Of a stretch of 64,000 nt of DNA, positions 7,348-16,218 are shown one piece after another. Position 1 is the first letter of the stretch; each line of letters begins with the position of its first letter. Origin of the DNA: Micromonospora sp. AMSO31t (lineage in GTDB: Bacteria > Actinomycetota > Actinomycetes > Mycobacteriales > Micromonosporaceae); assembly GCF_008868175.1 (NCBI RefSeq), contig NZ_WBKT01000007.1, positions 21,970-85,969 on the forward strand. The letters run 5' to 3'. The notes under the pieces were generated by a model. The model did not search any database. It saw only the letters and a program-made list of their open reading frames with translations, and was not told the DNA's origin. A program made the translations under genes and the position numbers.

Positions 7348-9296
7348 AGGACGCGGGTTGCCACACTGAGGCCGGGGGCGGCGCCGTTGACACGCCATTG
7401 CCCCGCCTGGCGCTGGCGGGCAGCCCGAACGCCGGAAAGACGAGCATCTTCAACGCGCTGACCGGTCTGCACGCCAAGACGGGCAACTACCCCGGCGTGA
7501 CAGTGTCCCGCTTCGTCGGCACCATCCAGGCGGGCGACCGGCGGTACCTGATCGAGGACCTGCCCGGCACCTACAGCCTCGACCCGATCAGCCCCGACGA
7601 GCAGATCATGGTCGACGTGCTCGACGGCCACCTCGACGGCGAGGCACCCCCGGACGCCCTGCTGGTCGTCGTGGACGCCACTACGCTGCGCCGCTCCCTG
7701 CGGTTCGTCGCACAGGTGCTGCGCCGCGGCCTGCCCACCTGCCTGGTGGTGACCTTCACCGACGAGATGACCGTACGGCAGGGCCAGCTGGACCTGCCGG
7801 CGTTGCAGCAGGCGCTGGGTGTGCCCGTGGTGCGGGTGCTCGGCAACCGCGGGCAAGGCATCGACGACCTGCGCGAGCAGATCGCGCAATGGCCGACGTG
7901 GCCGACACCGGCCCTGCCGCCACCGGACGACCCGGCCGAAGCGGACGCCTGGGCGGAGTCGGTGTTGAGCTTCGCCCGCTACCGGGCCCCGGAACGCCAC
8001 CGCATCACCCAGCGGGTCGACGCGGTGCTGCTGCACCCGCTGTGGGGCACGATCGTGTTCCTCGCCGTGATGGTGGCCTTCTTCCAGACCGTGTTCACCC
8101 TCGCCGCACCCCTGCAGGGCTACGTGGAGACGTTCTTCGGTTGGCTGTCCGGGGTGGTGACCACCCACGTCGGCAACCCCTGGCTGGCCGGGCTGCTCGG
8201 CGACGCGATCATCGGCGGTATCGGCGCGGTGCTCGTGTTCGTACCGCAGATCATGCTGCTGTTCCTGCTGATCTCCCTACTCGAGGGCGTCGGCTACATG
8301 TCCCGCGCCGCCTTCCTGATGGACCGGGTGATGTCCCGCGCCGGCCTGGAAGGCCGCGCGTTCGTGGCCCTGCTGTCCTCCTTCGCCTGCGCGATCCCGG
8401 GCATCATGGCCACCCGCACCCTGCCGTCGGCCAAGGACCGCCTGGCCACCATGATGGCGGCACCGCTGATGACCTGCTCAGCGCGGCTGCCTGTGTACGT
8501 GCTGCTGATCGGCCTGCTCGTGGACCCGGCCGCCCAGTGGGGGCCGTTCGGGGCGCAGGGCCTGGTCATGTTCGGCATGTACCTGCTCGGCGCGGTCTCC
8601 GCCATGACCGCCGCCTGGGTATTCAAGAAACTCGGCGACCGCACCGGCCCGCTGCTGCCGTTCTACATGGAGATGCCCCCCTACCGGATCCCCTCGGCCC
8701 GCTCGGTGCTGATCGCGGTCGGCGACTCGGCCAAGTCGTTCCTGCGCAAGTGCACCACCATCATCGCGGTCACCACCGTCAGCCTGTGGCTGCTGCTGAA
8801 CCTGCCCCTGCACTCGACCGCCGACCTGCGCGCCCACGGCGTCGACCCGGGCAACGACACCGCGGTTTCCGCGTACGTCGCCGACCACAGTTACGCCGCC
8901 GACCTGGGCCACCTCGTCGCGCCGGTCTTCGACCCACTCGGCTTCGACTGGCGGATCAACATCGGCGTGCTGTCGGCGCAGTCGGCCCGGGAAACGTTCG
9001 TCGCCACCCTCGGCCAGGTCGCCGCCGCGGAGAACCCCGACGAACCGTCCAAGGCCCTCAAGGCGATGACCTACACCGACGGGCCGCACGCCGGGCTGCC
9101 ACTGTTCACCGCCCCGACCATCGCGGCGCTGCTGGTCTACTTCGCCTTCGCGCTGCAATGCATGGCCACCGTCGGCATCATCCGCCGGGAGACCGGCGGC
9201 TGGAAGTGGCCCCTGATCGCCTTCGGCTACCTGACCGCGCTCGCCTGGATCATGGCCTACGTCGCCAGGACCATCACCGCGCTCCTGGCGGGCTGA
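7344..9296 (+). CDS. feoB: Ferrous iron transporter FeoB
   Basis: A 650-residue inner-membrane Fe(II) transporter with an N-terminal G domain and a large transmembrane core. G1 is GSPNAGKT (residues 26-33), the G2 threonine is in YPGVTVS and G3 is DLPGTYSL. The G4 position reads TFTDEM instead of the usual NxxD, so guanine specificity may be relaxed. The core contains ACAIPGIMATR and SARLPVYVLL, the conserved gate segments with a cysteine. The GTG start overlaps the feoA stop. Downstream a NifU-like gene replaces the feoC seen in enterobacteria. Confidence 0.95.
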   Translation: MKDAGCHTEAGGGAVDTPLPRLALAGSPNAGKTSIFNALTGLHAKTGNYPGVTVSRFVGTIQAGDRRYLIEDLPGTYSLDPISPDEQIMVDVLDGHLDGEAPPDALLVVVDATTLRRSLRFVAQVLRRGLPTCLVVTFTDEMTVRQGQLDLPALQQALGVPVVRVLGNRGQGIDDLREQIAQWPTWPTPALPPPDDPAEADAWAESVLSFARYRAPERHRITQRVDAVLLHPLWGTIVFLAVMVAFFQTVFTLAAPLQGYVETFFGWLSGVVTTHVGNPWLAGLLGDAIIGGIGAVLVFVPQIMLLFLLISLLEGVGYMSRAAFLMDRVMSRAGLEGRAFVALLSSFACAIPGIMATRTLPSAKDRLATMMAAPLMTCSARLPVYVLLIGLLVDPAAQWGPFGAQGLVMFGMYLLGAVSAMTAAWVFKKLGDRTGPLLPFYMEMPPYRIPSARSVLIAVGDSAKSFLRKCTTIIAVTTVSLWLLLNLPLHSTADLRAHGVDPGNDTAVSAYVADHSYAADLGHLVAPVFDPLGFDWRINIGVLSAQSARETFVATLGQVAAAENPDEPSKALKAMTYTDGPHAGLPLFTAPTIAALLVYFAFALQCMATVGIIRRETGGWKWPLIAFGYLTALAWIMAYVARTITALLAG

Positions 9297-9300
9297 GGTC

Positions 9301-9837
9301 ATGATCCCCATTCACCCCCAGCCCGTCGCGGGCCACCCCGAGCAGCTGCGCTGGATCACCTCGGCCGGGGTGCTGCCCTTCACCGGCGTCGCCGCCACCC
9401 TGCCAGCCCCGCTCGCCGCCCTGCGCCACGACGGCACCCTCGCCCAGGTCCGCGTCGAACCCGCCGCGATCGTCACCACACTACATCCCGGTCGGCAGTG
9501 GTCCCGCGACGGCGCCCGCGTCCGTACGGCTCTGCACGCCGCTCTCGCCGACCCGGCCGGTTGGGCCCCGGCGGACTCCGCCGGCAAGCCGGACGACGGG
9601 CCACTGCGTGACGCCGCCCAGGAGTTGCTCGACGGGCCCGTCGGCGACCTCGCTCACTCCCACGGCGGGCACATCGAGCTCGTCGACGTCCGCGACGGCA
9701 CCGTCACCGTCACGCTCGCCGGCGCCTGCCACGGCTGCCCCGCCGCTCGCACCACCCTCCGGCGAGGACTGGAAGACCAGCTTCGCCGCAGCCACCCGCG
9801 ACTGCGTGTCGTCACCGCTGATCCGCGCCGCAGTTGA
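9301..9837 (+). CDS. NifU-like Fe-S scaffold domain protein
   Basis: This 178-residue protein starts four bases after feoB. The C-terminal half is a NifU domain: SHGGHIELVDVRDGTVTVTL followed by GACHGCPAARTTLRRGLE. The CHGC pair is the cluster-binding CxxC found in Nfu proteins. The N-terminal 90 residues match nothing recognisable. Its position as third gene of a feo operon suggests it receives or senses imported iron, either as a scaffold or as a FeoC substitute with an iron-sulfur centre. That role is inferred from context. Confidence 0.75.
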   Translation: MIPIHPQPVAGHPEQLRWITSAGVLPFTGVAATLPAPLAALRHDGTLAQVRVEPAAIVTTLHPGRQWSRDGARVRTALHAALADPAGWAPADSAGKPDDGPLRDAAQELLDGPVGDLAHSHGGHIELVDVRDGTVTVTLAGACHGCPAARTTLRRGLEDQLRRSHPRLRVVTADPRRS

Positions 9838-9882
9838 CCCGGGTCGACCTGCTTGCCCGCACGGGAGCGAGCTTCAGCCCTA

Positions 9883-9936
9883 CCCCCACCTGTGAGAGCG
9901 CTGTGCCGGCGTACCCCCGTCACGTTCAGGTGGGGG
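9883..9936. terminator. Long-loop inverted repeat between convergent operons
   Basis: CCCCCACCTG at 9883-9892 is perfectly complementary to CAGGTGGGGG at 9927-9936, with a 34-base loop. It lies between the convergent feo operon and the metallophosphoesterase gene. It could act as a bidirectional terminator, although there is no T tract. Confidence 0.45.
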
Positions 9937-9960
9937 CGGTAGGTATAGGCCCGGTCGGGG

Positions 9961-11136
9961 CTACCCCGCCCGGAGGGTGAGCAGGGTGATCTCGCTCGGC
10001 GCGAAGATCCGGAACGGCGGGCCCCAGAAACCGGTGCCCCGGCTCGTGTAGAGCTGGGTCCGGCCGTGCCGGCTGAGGCCCTGCACGACCGGCTGGTCGA
10101 GCCGGACCAAGTAGTGGAACGGCCACATCTGACCGCCGTGGGTGTGCCCGGACAGCTGCAGGTCCACGCCGGCCTTCACCGCGTCGTCGATCTGCTTCGG
10201 CTGGTGCGCCAGCAGCAGCACGGGCAGCTGCGGATCGACGCCGGCCAGCGCCGCCGCGTGGTCGGCTCGGTGACCGGCCACGCCGGACGAGGCTGCCGTC
10301 ACGTCGTCCACCCCGGCGACGACGAGCCGTGCGCCGCCCCGCTCCACCACCAGGTGCCGGTTGTGCAGCGGCTCCCAACCAAGGACCCGCATGTGCTCGA
10401 CCCAACCCTGCGCCTCGCCGTAGTACTCGTGGTTGCCCGTCACATAGACCCGGGCCAGCCGGGCCTGGACGGCGCCCAACGGCGCTGCCTGCGCCCGGCG
10501 CTGGTCGACCGTGCCGTCGGCGATGTCCCCGGTGTGGCAGACGATGTCGGCGGCCAACCCGTTGACCACCTCGACGGTGCGGGCGGACCAGCGGGCCCGG
10601 TCGATCGGGCCGTAGTGGGTGTCCGTCAGCAGCACCACCCGGACCCCGTCGAGACCCGCGCCGAGCCGGTCGACGGTGACGTCCACCCGCCGGACCCGGG
10701 GCACCCGCATCGCCTCGGCGTACCCCCAGACGGCCAGGACGACCGAGACGACCGCCGCACCGGCCGCCACCGCCCGGGACCGCACCGGATCGGCGACCCC
10801 CGCGGCGGCCAGCGGGAGCCGGGCCGCGTTGCCGATCAGCGCCCAGACGAACAGGATCCAGACCAGGCCAAGGAGGGTGTCCCCGGCGCGGGCCGCCGCG
10901 TCCAGCCGCCGGCGGCCGTGCCCGAGATACATCAGGGCGGGGAACGCGACCAGCGCGACGACGAACACGCTCGTGCCAGCGGCCACCACCGGCGCCGGCC
11001 ACCGCGCCGCCACCGTCAACGTCCACCAGGGCAGCCCGAACAGCAACGCCAGGACCGCGACCAGCGTCGCCCCGGACACCAGCGGTCGCAGCGCCCCTCG
11101 CGCCGGCCGCACCTGTACGGCATCGCCAGCAGCCAT
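9961..11136 (-). CDS. Membrane-anchored metallophosphoesterase
   Basis: This 391-residue protein has four or five hydrophobic helices in the first 150 residues, then a calcineurin-like phosphoesterase domain. The metal-binding motifs are LLTDTHYG (D-x-H), HTGDIAD (GD), YVTGNHEYY (GNHE), LLAHQPK (H) and LSGHTHGGQ (GHxH). This set is complete for a dinuclear metal centre. The family includes YkuE-like enzymes acting on lipid-linked or UDP-sugar pyrophosphates; the substrate here is unknown. The start at ATG 11136 is preceded by GAGAGGA. It stands alone and converges on the feo operon. Confidence 0.85.
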   Translation of the reverse strand: MAAGDAVQVRPARGALRPLVSGATLVAVLALLFGLPWWTLTVAARWPAPVVAAGTSVFVVALVAFPALMYLGHGRRRLDAAARAGDTLLGLVWILFVWALIGNAARLPLAAAGVADPVRSRAVAAGAAVVSVVLAVWGYAEAMRVPRVRRVDVTVDRLGAGLDGVRVVLLTDTHYGPIDRARWSARTVEVVNGLAADIVCHTGDIADGTVDQRRAQAAPLGAVQARLARVYVTGNHEYYGEAQGWVEHMRVLGWEPLHNRHLVVERGGARLVVAGVDDVTAASSGVAGHRADHAAALAGVDPQLPVLLLAHQPKQIDDAVKAGVDLQLSGHTHGGQMWPFHYLVRLDQPVVQGLSRHGRTQLYTSRGTGFWGPPFRIFAPSEITLLTLRAG

Positions 11137-11220
11137 CGTCGTCCTCTCGTCGGGGTCCGTGCAGCATGACACGGTCCGGGCCGGACCGACCACGCCCGGA
11201 AACCGGGACCGACCCGGCCC

Positions 11221-11811
11221 GTGGGTGATCGATCCGTGCCTCGGCTCGGGTACGGTCAGCGGGTGGCGTACGACGCCCTGGTAGAGAGCTTGCGCCTGAT
11301 CAATTCGGGGTTGCCGAACGGCCCCGTGCGGTTGAGTCGGCGCCGTCGTTTCGCGCCGGTCGCGGTCGACGTGGACGGCGACATCGCCGCCACACGGTTC
11401 CTACGCCGAGGCGTTGGCTGCTACTGGGACGAGACGCACCTGCTGGCCGTCGACAACCACGGAGCCTGGCGAAGGCTCGGCAGCGGCGGAGCGTCGGACG
11501 ACGAAGACCCCACTGCGGAAGAGTTCCAGCGGACCCGCGACGACCTCGCGCCGTACCAGGTGGCGCTGAGTGGGAGCGCTGGCGTCGTGCGCGACGGCGA
11601 CCCCGTGCTGCCGGGGGGCACGCGATGGGTGCGCGGGTCGGCGGTGCTCGTCGGCCATGGGGTCGCAGAACTGCATGTCAACGGCCGCCACCTACCCGTC
11701 CCGTACCACGGTCACCTGATCGTGGTCTGGGGCTCTCGCCGGCCGCCGAGGGTTACCGCATACGACGGCACCGGGCGCACGGTTGCCACCGCCACTGTGT
11801 CTCCCACATAA
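11221..11811 (+). CDS. Hypothetical protein, beta-rich
   Basis: A 196-residue frame with no recognised domain. It contains an RRRRFAPVAVDVDGDIAATR stretch, a Trp-rich centre and short alternating beta-like segments toward the C terminus (SAVLVGHGVAELHVNG). There is no signal peptide or membrane helix. The start may instead be GTG 11263 (VAYDALVESL), which fits slightly better with a GG-rich leader. Its end lies 17 bases before a 179-bp repeat, at the edge of a decayed accessory island. Confidence 0.5.
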   Translation: MGDRSVPRLGYGQRVAYDALVESLRLINSGLPNGPVRLSRRRRFAPVAVDVDGDIAATRFLRRGVGCYWDETHLLAVDNHGAWRRLGSGGASDDEDPTAEEFQRTRDDLAPYQVALSGSAGVVRDGDPVLPGGTRWVRGSAVLVGHGVAELHVNGRHLPVPYHGHLIVVWGSRRPPRVTAYDGTGRTVATATVSPT

Positions 11812-11828
11812 CCCGGCGCGACAACGTC

Positions 11829-12007
11829 GCCGGATCTCGACAAGGACACGTCAGACCAACCGAAGCATGACCTGAGCAGGACTTACGCCGTTCTGCTGAT
11901 CTTCGGCAAGCGAGCACAGCAACGCGCGTTCGCGACCCATTAACGTGAAGACAGAATAGGAACCCACAGGTAGCGAGCCTCTGGGTACAGATAGGGCGTC
12001 GCCTTAA
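11829..12007 (+). repeat. 179-bp direct repeat, copy 1
   Basis: It runs from GCCGGATC to CTTAA and is roughly four-fifths identical to 14505-14683, with a shared 30-base core from about 11913. In one frame both copies encode ADLRQASTATR and end with DPLT and a stop, so they may be derived from a gene end. Copy 1 is followed by GGAGTCTCAATG, unlike copy 2, which runs into a tRNA half. The pair brackets 2.5 kb with a MerR gene and a reverse transcriptase. Confidence 0.8.
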
Positions 12008-12444
12008 GGAGTCTCAATGTGACTCCGGGTGATCTTGGCGGGCAGGGTGGAGTGGCCGGCGCGATGGGTTCGCGTCAGCGGGGAGCGATCTGATTCAGGC
12101 GGCGGCGCGGACCAGCGGTGCGCCACCCGGCACCCACGTTGTCCGTCCCGCCGCTGCCCATGGTCGGACGCTACACGCCGCCGACCCGCCCCGCGCGGGC
12201 ACCGGCGGCCGACGGCCGCCTCCGACCGCCGGTCACGAACAGCAACATCCCGGCCGACGGCCGGGATGCGAAGAGGTGCGACAGCAGGAGTACGGGCCAC
12301 CGGGACCGAGCCGGGGACGGGGGCTCTCGCTCTGGCGGGCGGCCGGCTCATCGCCCGACGACCTCAGCCGAGAGCGACCCGGCCAGGCTGCCGCGACGGC
12401 CGACGAGCTGACCCTGTGCCTGCTGGTCATGGTGGTGCTCGGCG
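12008..12444. other. Gap without a recognisable gene
   Basis: I see no coding segment with family character, RNA gene or strong repeat here. The stretch has no conserved protein motif in any of six frames. Confidence 0.5.
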
Positions 12445-12741
12445 CTACTGCTTCTCGTTCTGCCGCAGGGCTTCCTCGAGCTGGTCTTCCAAGATGATGA
12501 TCCGGCAGGCGGCTTCCAGGGCGGTGCCCTGATCCACCATCTCGCGGGCCCGGGCGGCCAGACGCAACTGGTAGCGGGAGTAGCGGCGGTGTCCGCCGGC
12601 AGAGCGGTGCGGGTTGATCAGTTTCGCCTCGTCTAGGCGGCGTAGGAAGTCCTGCGTGGTGCCGAGCATCTCCGCGGCCTGACCAATGGTGTAGGCCGGA
12701 GTGTTCTCGTCGCCGAACATGTCGTCGGGGTTTCGCCCCAT
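12445..12741 (-). CDS. MerR-family transcriptional regulator
   Basis: A 98-residue protein with the MerR winged-helix start AYTIGQAAEMLGTTQDFLRR followed by LDEAKLINPHRSAGGHRRYS. The C-terminal helix RIIILEDQLEEALRQ probably forms the dimer coiled coil, and no metal-binding cysteines are present. It resembles the HspR-like small MerR proteins of actinobacteria. The ATG at 12741 has a strong GGAGGTGAC site. A perfect hairpin lies only 16 bases upstream of the start, so translation or readthrough may be controlled. It sits between the two 179-bp repeats. Confidence 0.85.
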   Translation of the reverse strand: MGRNPDDMFGDENTPAYTIGQAAEMLGTTQDFLRRLDEAKLINPHRSAGGHRRYSRYQLRLAARAREMVDQGTALEAACRIIILEDQLEEALRQNEKQ

Positions 12742-12757
12742 GTCACCTCCACGTCGA

Positions 12758-12785
12758 GGGCCCCGGCGCACAAGCGCCGGGGCCC
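12758..12785 (-). terminator. Perfect 12-bp hairpin before the MerR gene
   Basis: GGGCCCCGGCGC pairs perfectly with GCGCCGGGGCCC across a four-base loop. It ends 16 bases before the MerR start codon, just ahead of its ribosome binding site. It may terminate a lost upstream gene or act as a leader attenuator. No T tract follows. Confidence 0.55.
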
Positions 12786-13639
12786 AGGGTTACGGGTCAG
12801 AACACCATCTGCCGACAGGAGCGTCGGCTTGTCGTATCCGCACCAGCCGCTGAAGGCTTCGGGTGCGAGGATCGCATATGCGTGACCGGAGACCACCTCT
12901 CGTTCGATGGAAACTGCGGTGTCCGCCGAGCCTGGATTACGGCTGCTGGCGGGCGATCCAACGGTGAACGGCCCTCCCTTTCCTCTGCTTCTACCTACCT
13001 TGCGGTCGTACGGTCCCGCCGGCGCCGGAGCCCACACGACTTCATGGCCCCGACAGGTGCGGCGAACATCAGCTGGAACCCTGAGCAAGCCTTGGCCCCA
13101 CCCGCGTGCCCCATCGCGCATCACACGTTGGGGCTGACGTGCTCCTACTGCCATTCTGGCGGAACGAATCCCGCTTCTTGCCGTCCGTCGTGACCCCACG
13201 GCCGGGCGGCTCCGTCTGCGTCTTGACGGATCTTCTCTCTCGACTCGCAGAAGAGTATTCCACGCCACCGAGGATGTCTAGTCGTTTCAGCCTAGATTCT
13301 CTGGCCTGCCGTCGTCAGGGTCACCGGCGTGCCCCAGCAGGCACGGCGAGATCCGCGCCGACATCGACCCGACACCGGTACCGCCTACCGACCGATCAAC
13401 AGCGCCGTACAGTCGCGAGGCACTCCGGCCGGCACGCCCGTTGTCCCACGACAGCGAGACCCAGCCCTGCACGGTTCTCTCCACCGCGCCACACGCACCG
13501 GGGACACCGATGACGGTCTCCGTTCTCTACGCTGCTCCCATGGCGGCGTGTCCCGAGCTGACCAAGCCGGTCTTCCGTGCGGGGTCCGGTCACGGTCTCT
13601 CCGGGGCAACTCAGGGAAGGACCACTCACCCCGGCACCA
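12786..13639. other. Gap between the MerR gene and the RT remnant
   Basis: No intact gene is visible. This is where a retron non-coding RNA or the N-terminal half of the reverse transcriptase would be expected. I find only a small hairpin, CGTGCC-CCAGCA-GGCACG, at about 13331-13348, and no convincing paired a1/a2 repeats. The sequence looks like decayed DNA. Confidence 0.4.
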
Positions 13640-14482
13640 CACCACAGGTGCCAAGTCCCGGCTCCGCGCCCTGCAACGCCGGCTCCTCGCCGAGGTCCTC
13701 GGCCGCATCCCCGTCCACCTCGCCGCCCACGGCTTCGTACCCGGCCGCTCCGCACACACCTTCGCCGCCGCTCACGCCGCACAGCCGGTCGTCGTCCGGA
13801 TCGACCCGCTCGGCTTCTTCACCCACATCCCCGCCACCCGGGTCCACGGACTGTTCCGCACCGCCGGATACCCCGAACCCGTCGCCCACACCCTCACCGG
13901 ACTCTGCACCACCCGCACCCCACACCCCGTCCTCCGCCGCGCACCCACCGGCCTACCCCACCGGGCGACACGGCTCGCCGCGCTGGGCACCGGCCACCTG
14001 CCCCAAGGCGCGCCCACCTCCCCGGCACTGGCCAACCTGTGCGCCTACCGACTCGACCGACGCCTCACGGGCCTCGCCGACGCCTTCGAGACCACCTACA
14101 CCCGCTACGCCGACGACCTCGCCTTCTCCGGCAACCTCACCACCCGCCGCATCCACACCCGATCGCCGCCGTCACCGACATCGCCCGCGAAGAGGGCTTC
14201 CGAGTCCACCCAGCCAAGACCCGCGTCCGTGGGCGCGCCGACCGGCAACTCTTCGCCGGACTCGTCGTCAACCACCACCCCGCCACACCACGCGACGAAT
14301 ACGACCAGCTCCGCGCCATCCTCCACAACGCCGCCCGCACCGGCCTCGCCGCCCAGCACCGGACCGACCACCCCGACTTCGCTCCATACCTCATCGGACG
14401 AGTTCTCTGAGTCGGCCATCACCACCCGGCACGCGCAGCCAAACTCGCCACGCTGCTGGCCCAAGCTCTTGCGGCACCGTAG
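13640..14482 (+). pseudogene. Reverse transcriptase (retron/group II-like) remnant
   Basis: The frame reads SRLRALQRRLLAEVLGRIP, AHGFVPGRS, VVRIDPLGFF (motif A aspartate), FRTAGYPEPVAHTLTGLC, LPQGAPTSPALANL (QGxxxSP) and TRYADDLAFSGN (YADD at 14106-14117). A frameshift near 14155 is needed to continue into AREEGFRVHPAKTRV and LFAGLVVN, the thumb-side motifs. A TGA at 14408-14410 then stands where a Trp codon is expected, after which VGHHHPARAAKLATLLAQAL continues to TAG. The N-terminal region upstream of ALQRR is missing. Three lesions make it inactive, although the catalytic motifs are still clear. Confidence 0.85.
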
Positions 14483-14504
14483 ACTAACGCGGCGCGGCAG
14501 CTTT

Positions 14505-14683
14505 GCCGGATCGCGGCAGGGACACGTGGGCCGACCGAAGCGTGGCCTGAGCAGGACTTACACATGTTCTGCCGATCTTCGGCAAGCGAGCACAGCAACG
14601 CGCCTGTGCGACCCGCTAACATAAAGGCAAATAGGAACCTGCAGGCAGTGGGCCTCTGGGTACAGATAGAGCGTCGTCTTAGG
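14505..14683 (+). repeat. 179-bp direct repeat, copy 2
   Basis: It matches copy 1 at 11829-12007. It starts 22 bases after the natural stop of the reverse transcriptase remnant and ends in GTCGTCTTAGG, within the anticodon loop of a half tRNA-Arg gene. This geometry is typical of an integration site whose crossover lies in a tRNA anticodon region. Confidence 0.8.
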
Positions 14684-14716
14684 AAACCGATGCTCTATCC
14701 CCTGAGCTACGAGGGC
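14679..14716 (-). pseudogene. 5' half of a tRNA-Arg(CCT) gene
   Basis: On the minus strand GCCCTCGTAGCTCAGGGGAT gives the acceptor 5' strand and D arm, followed by AGAGCATCGGTTTCCTAAG with anticodon CCT at 14681-14683. Beyond the anticodon loop the sequence is the 179-bp repeat, with no T arm or acceptor 3' strand. The gene was split by an integration or deletion event, and a functional copy must exist elsewhere if this tRNA is needed. Confidence 0.7.
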
Positions 14717-14881
14717 GCGAGGGCCTAGTCTAGCGACCTGGGGGTTCACCTGGGGTGGCAGGGAGTGGCCCACGTTCACCCACGTTCCCACGACCGCCGT
14801 TCACGCAGCCCAGGAGCACACACCGAGCACACGAACCCCGGTTTGCGACCGGCGGTCGGGGTCACGTCCGCGCTGGTGGTG

Positions 14882-16218
14882 TAGGAGACGGCCATCGCGG
14901 ATCCGGTTTGATGTTAGGCGGCGATCGGGGCTGGGTCGGGCTGCTCGATGTCGTGTTGGCTGGTGTCGATCGTCATCAGGCGGGCTTTGGCGAGGAGTTC
15001 CAAGCCCATGTAGCGGCGTCCTTCGGTCCATTCGTCGGTCTGTTCGGCTAGGACCGCGCCGACGAGGCGGATGATCGCCGCCCGGTTGGGAAAGATCCCG
15101 ACGACGTCGGTGCGGCGGCGGATTTCCTTGTTCAGCCGCTCTTGCGGGTTGTTCGACCAGATCTGGCGCCAGATCTCACGCGGGAAAGCGGTGAACGCGA
15201 GCAGGTCGTCTCGGGCGGTGTCGAGGTGCTCGGCCGCGGCCGGGAACTTCGCCTCGATCGTGGCCACGACGCGGTCGAACTGGGCTCGGACAGCGTCGGC
15301 GTCGGGCTGGTCGAAGATCGTGCGCACCAGGGTGGCGATCCACGGCTGCGCCGACTTCGGCACCTTCGTCAGCAGATTCCGCAGGTAATGGGTCCGGCAG
15401 CGCTGCCACGATGCTCCCGGCAGCGCCGCCCCTATCGCGGCGACGAGCCCGGCGTGGGCGTCGGAGATGACAAGCCGGACCCCGGACAGGCCGCGGGCGG
15501 TCAGGCTGCGCAGGAACGCCAGCCAGCCGGCGCCGTCCTCGTCGGAGGCGACGTCGAGGCCCAACACTTCGCGTCCTCCGTCGGCGTTGACGCCGACGGC
15601 GATCAGGGCGTGGACGTTGACGGTTCGGCCATGTTCGCGGACCTTCATCGTCAGCGCGTCCATCCACACGAACGTGTAATGCCCTGAGTCCAGAGGCCGG
15701 TTGCGGAACGCCTCGACCTGGGCGTCCAGATGGGCGGACATCTCCGAGACCTGCGACTTCGACAACTGCCGGATCCCGAGCTGCTCGACCAGCTTCTCCA
15801 CCCGCCGCGTGGACACCCCCAGCAGATACGACGTCGCCACGACCGACACCAAGGCCTGCTCCGCCCGCCGGCGATGCGTCAGCAGCCAGTCCGGGAAATA
15901 GGAGCCCTGACGCAGCTTTCGGGATAGCCAGGTCGATCGTGCCGGTGCGGGTGTCCCACTCCCGACGCCGGTAGCCGTTGCGCGAGTTCACCCGCTCGTC
16001 GCTGCGCTGCCCATAGGCGGCACCGCAGATGGCGTCCGCTTCGGCGGACATCAACGCCTGCGCGAACGTCTTCACCATCGCCTGCAACACGTCCGGCGAC
16101 GCGCCCTCGATCTGCTCGCGCAGCAGCTCAACAGGGTTCACACTCTCAGATGCGGGCATCGCGTTCCTCTCCTTCATGACTTGGTCGTCTCGAAGGATCA
16201 CGCGATGGCCGTCTCCTA
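14882..16218 (-). mobile_element. IS256-family element 1
   Basis: The element is bounded by TAGGAGACGGCCATCGCG at 14882-14899 and its complement at 16201-16218, an 18-bp perfect terminal match. The transposase gene inside is on the minus strand. The outer ends may extend a few bases further. It lies between the accessory island and the kdp region. Confidence 0.75.
14914..16201 (-). pseudogene. Frameshifted IS256-family transposase
   Basis: The N-terminal frame reads VNPVELLREQIEGASPDVLQ, SAEADAICGAAYGQRSDERV and TGTIDLAIPK. A one-base insertion after the AAA codon near 15918 breaks the frame. The second frame resumes as LRQGSYFPDWLLTHRRR and runs through VWMDALTMKVREHGR (first DDE aspartate), VISDAHAGLVAAIGAALPG (second) and WSNNPQERLNKEIRRRTDVV (glutamate). 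All three catalytic residues survive, so only the single frameshift prevents a full-length protein of about 420 residues, unless frameshifting is used. Confidence 0.88.

Noticed and set aside
12786..13640. Retron msr/msd RNA upstream of the RT
   Set aside because: No paired a1/a2 repeats or priming guanosine context could be found by eye, and the N-terminal half of the RT is lost, so the region may not be original.
11829..14683. Diversity-generating retroelement (reverse transcriptase plus two similar repeats)
   Set aside because: Differences between the repeats are not confined to adenines, and the RT motif is QGAPTSP, not the SQ type of DGR enzymes. No variable target gene is present.
14640..14716. 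Complete tRNA-Arg gene
   Set aside because: Only the 5' half up to the anticodon loop is present; the T arm and acceptor 3' strand are missing.
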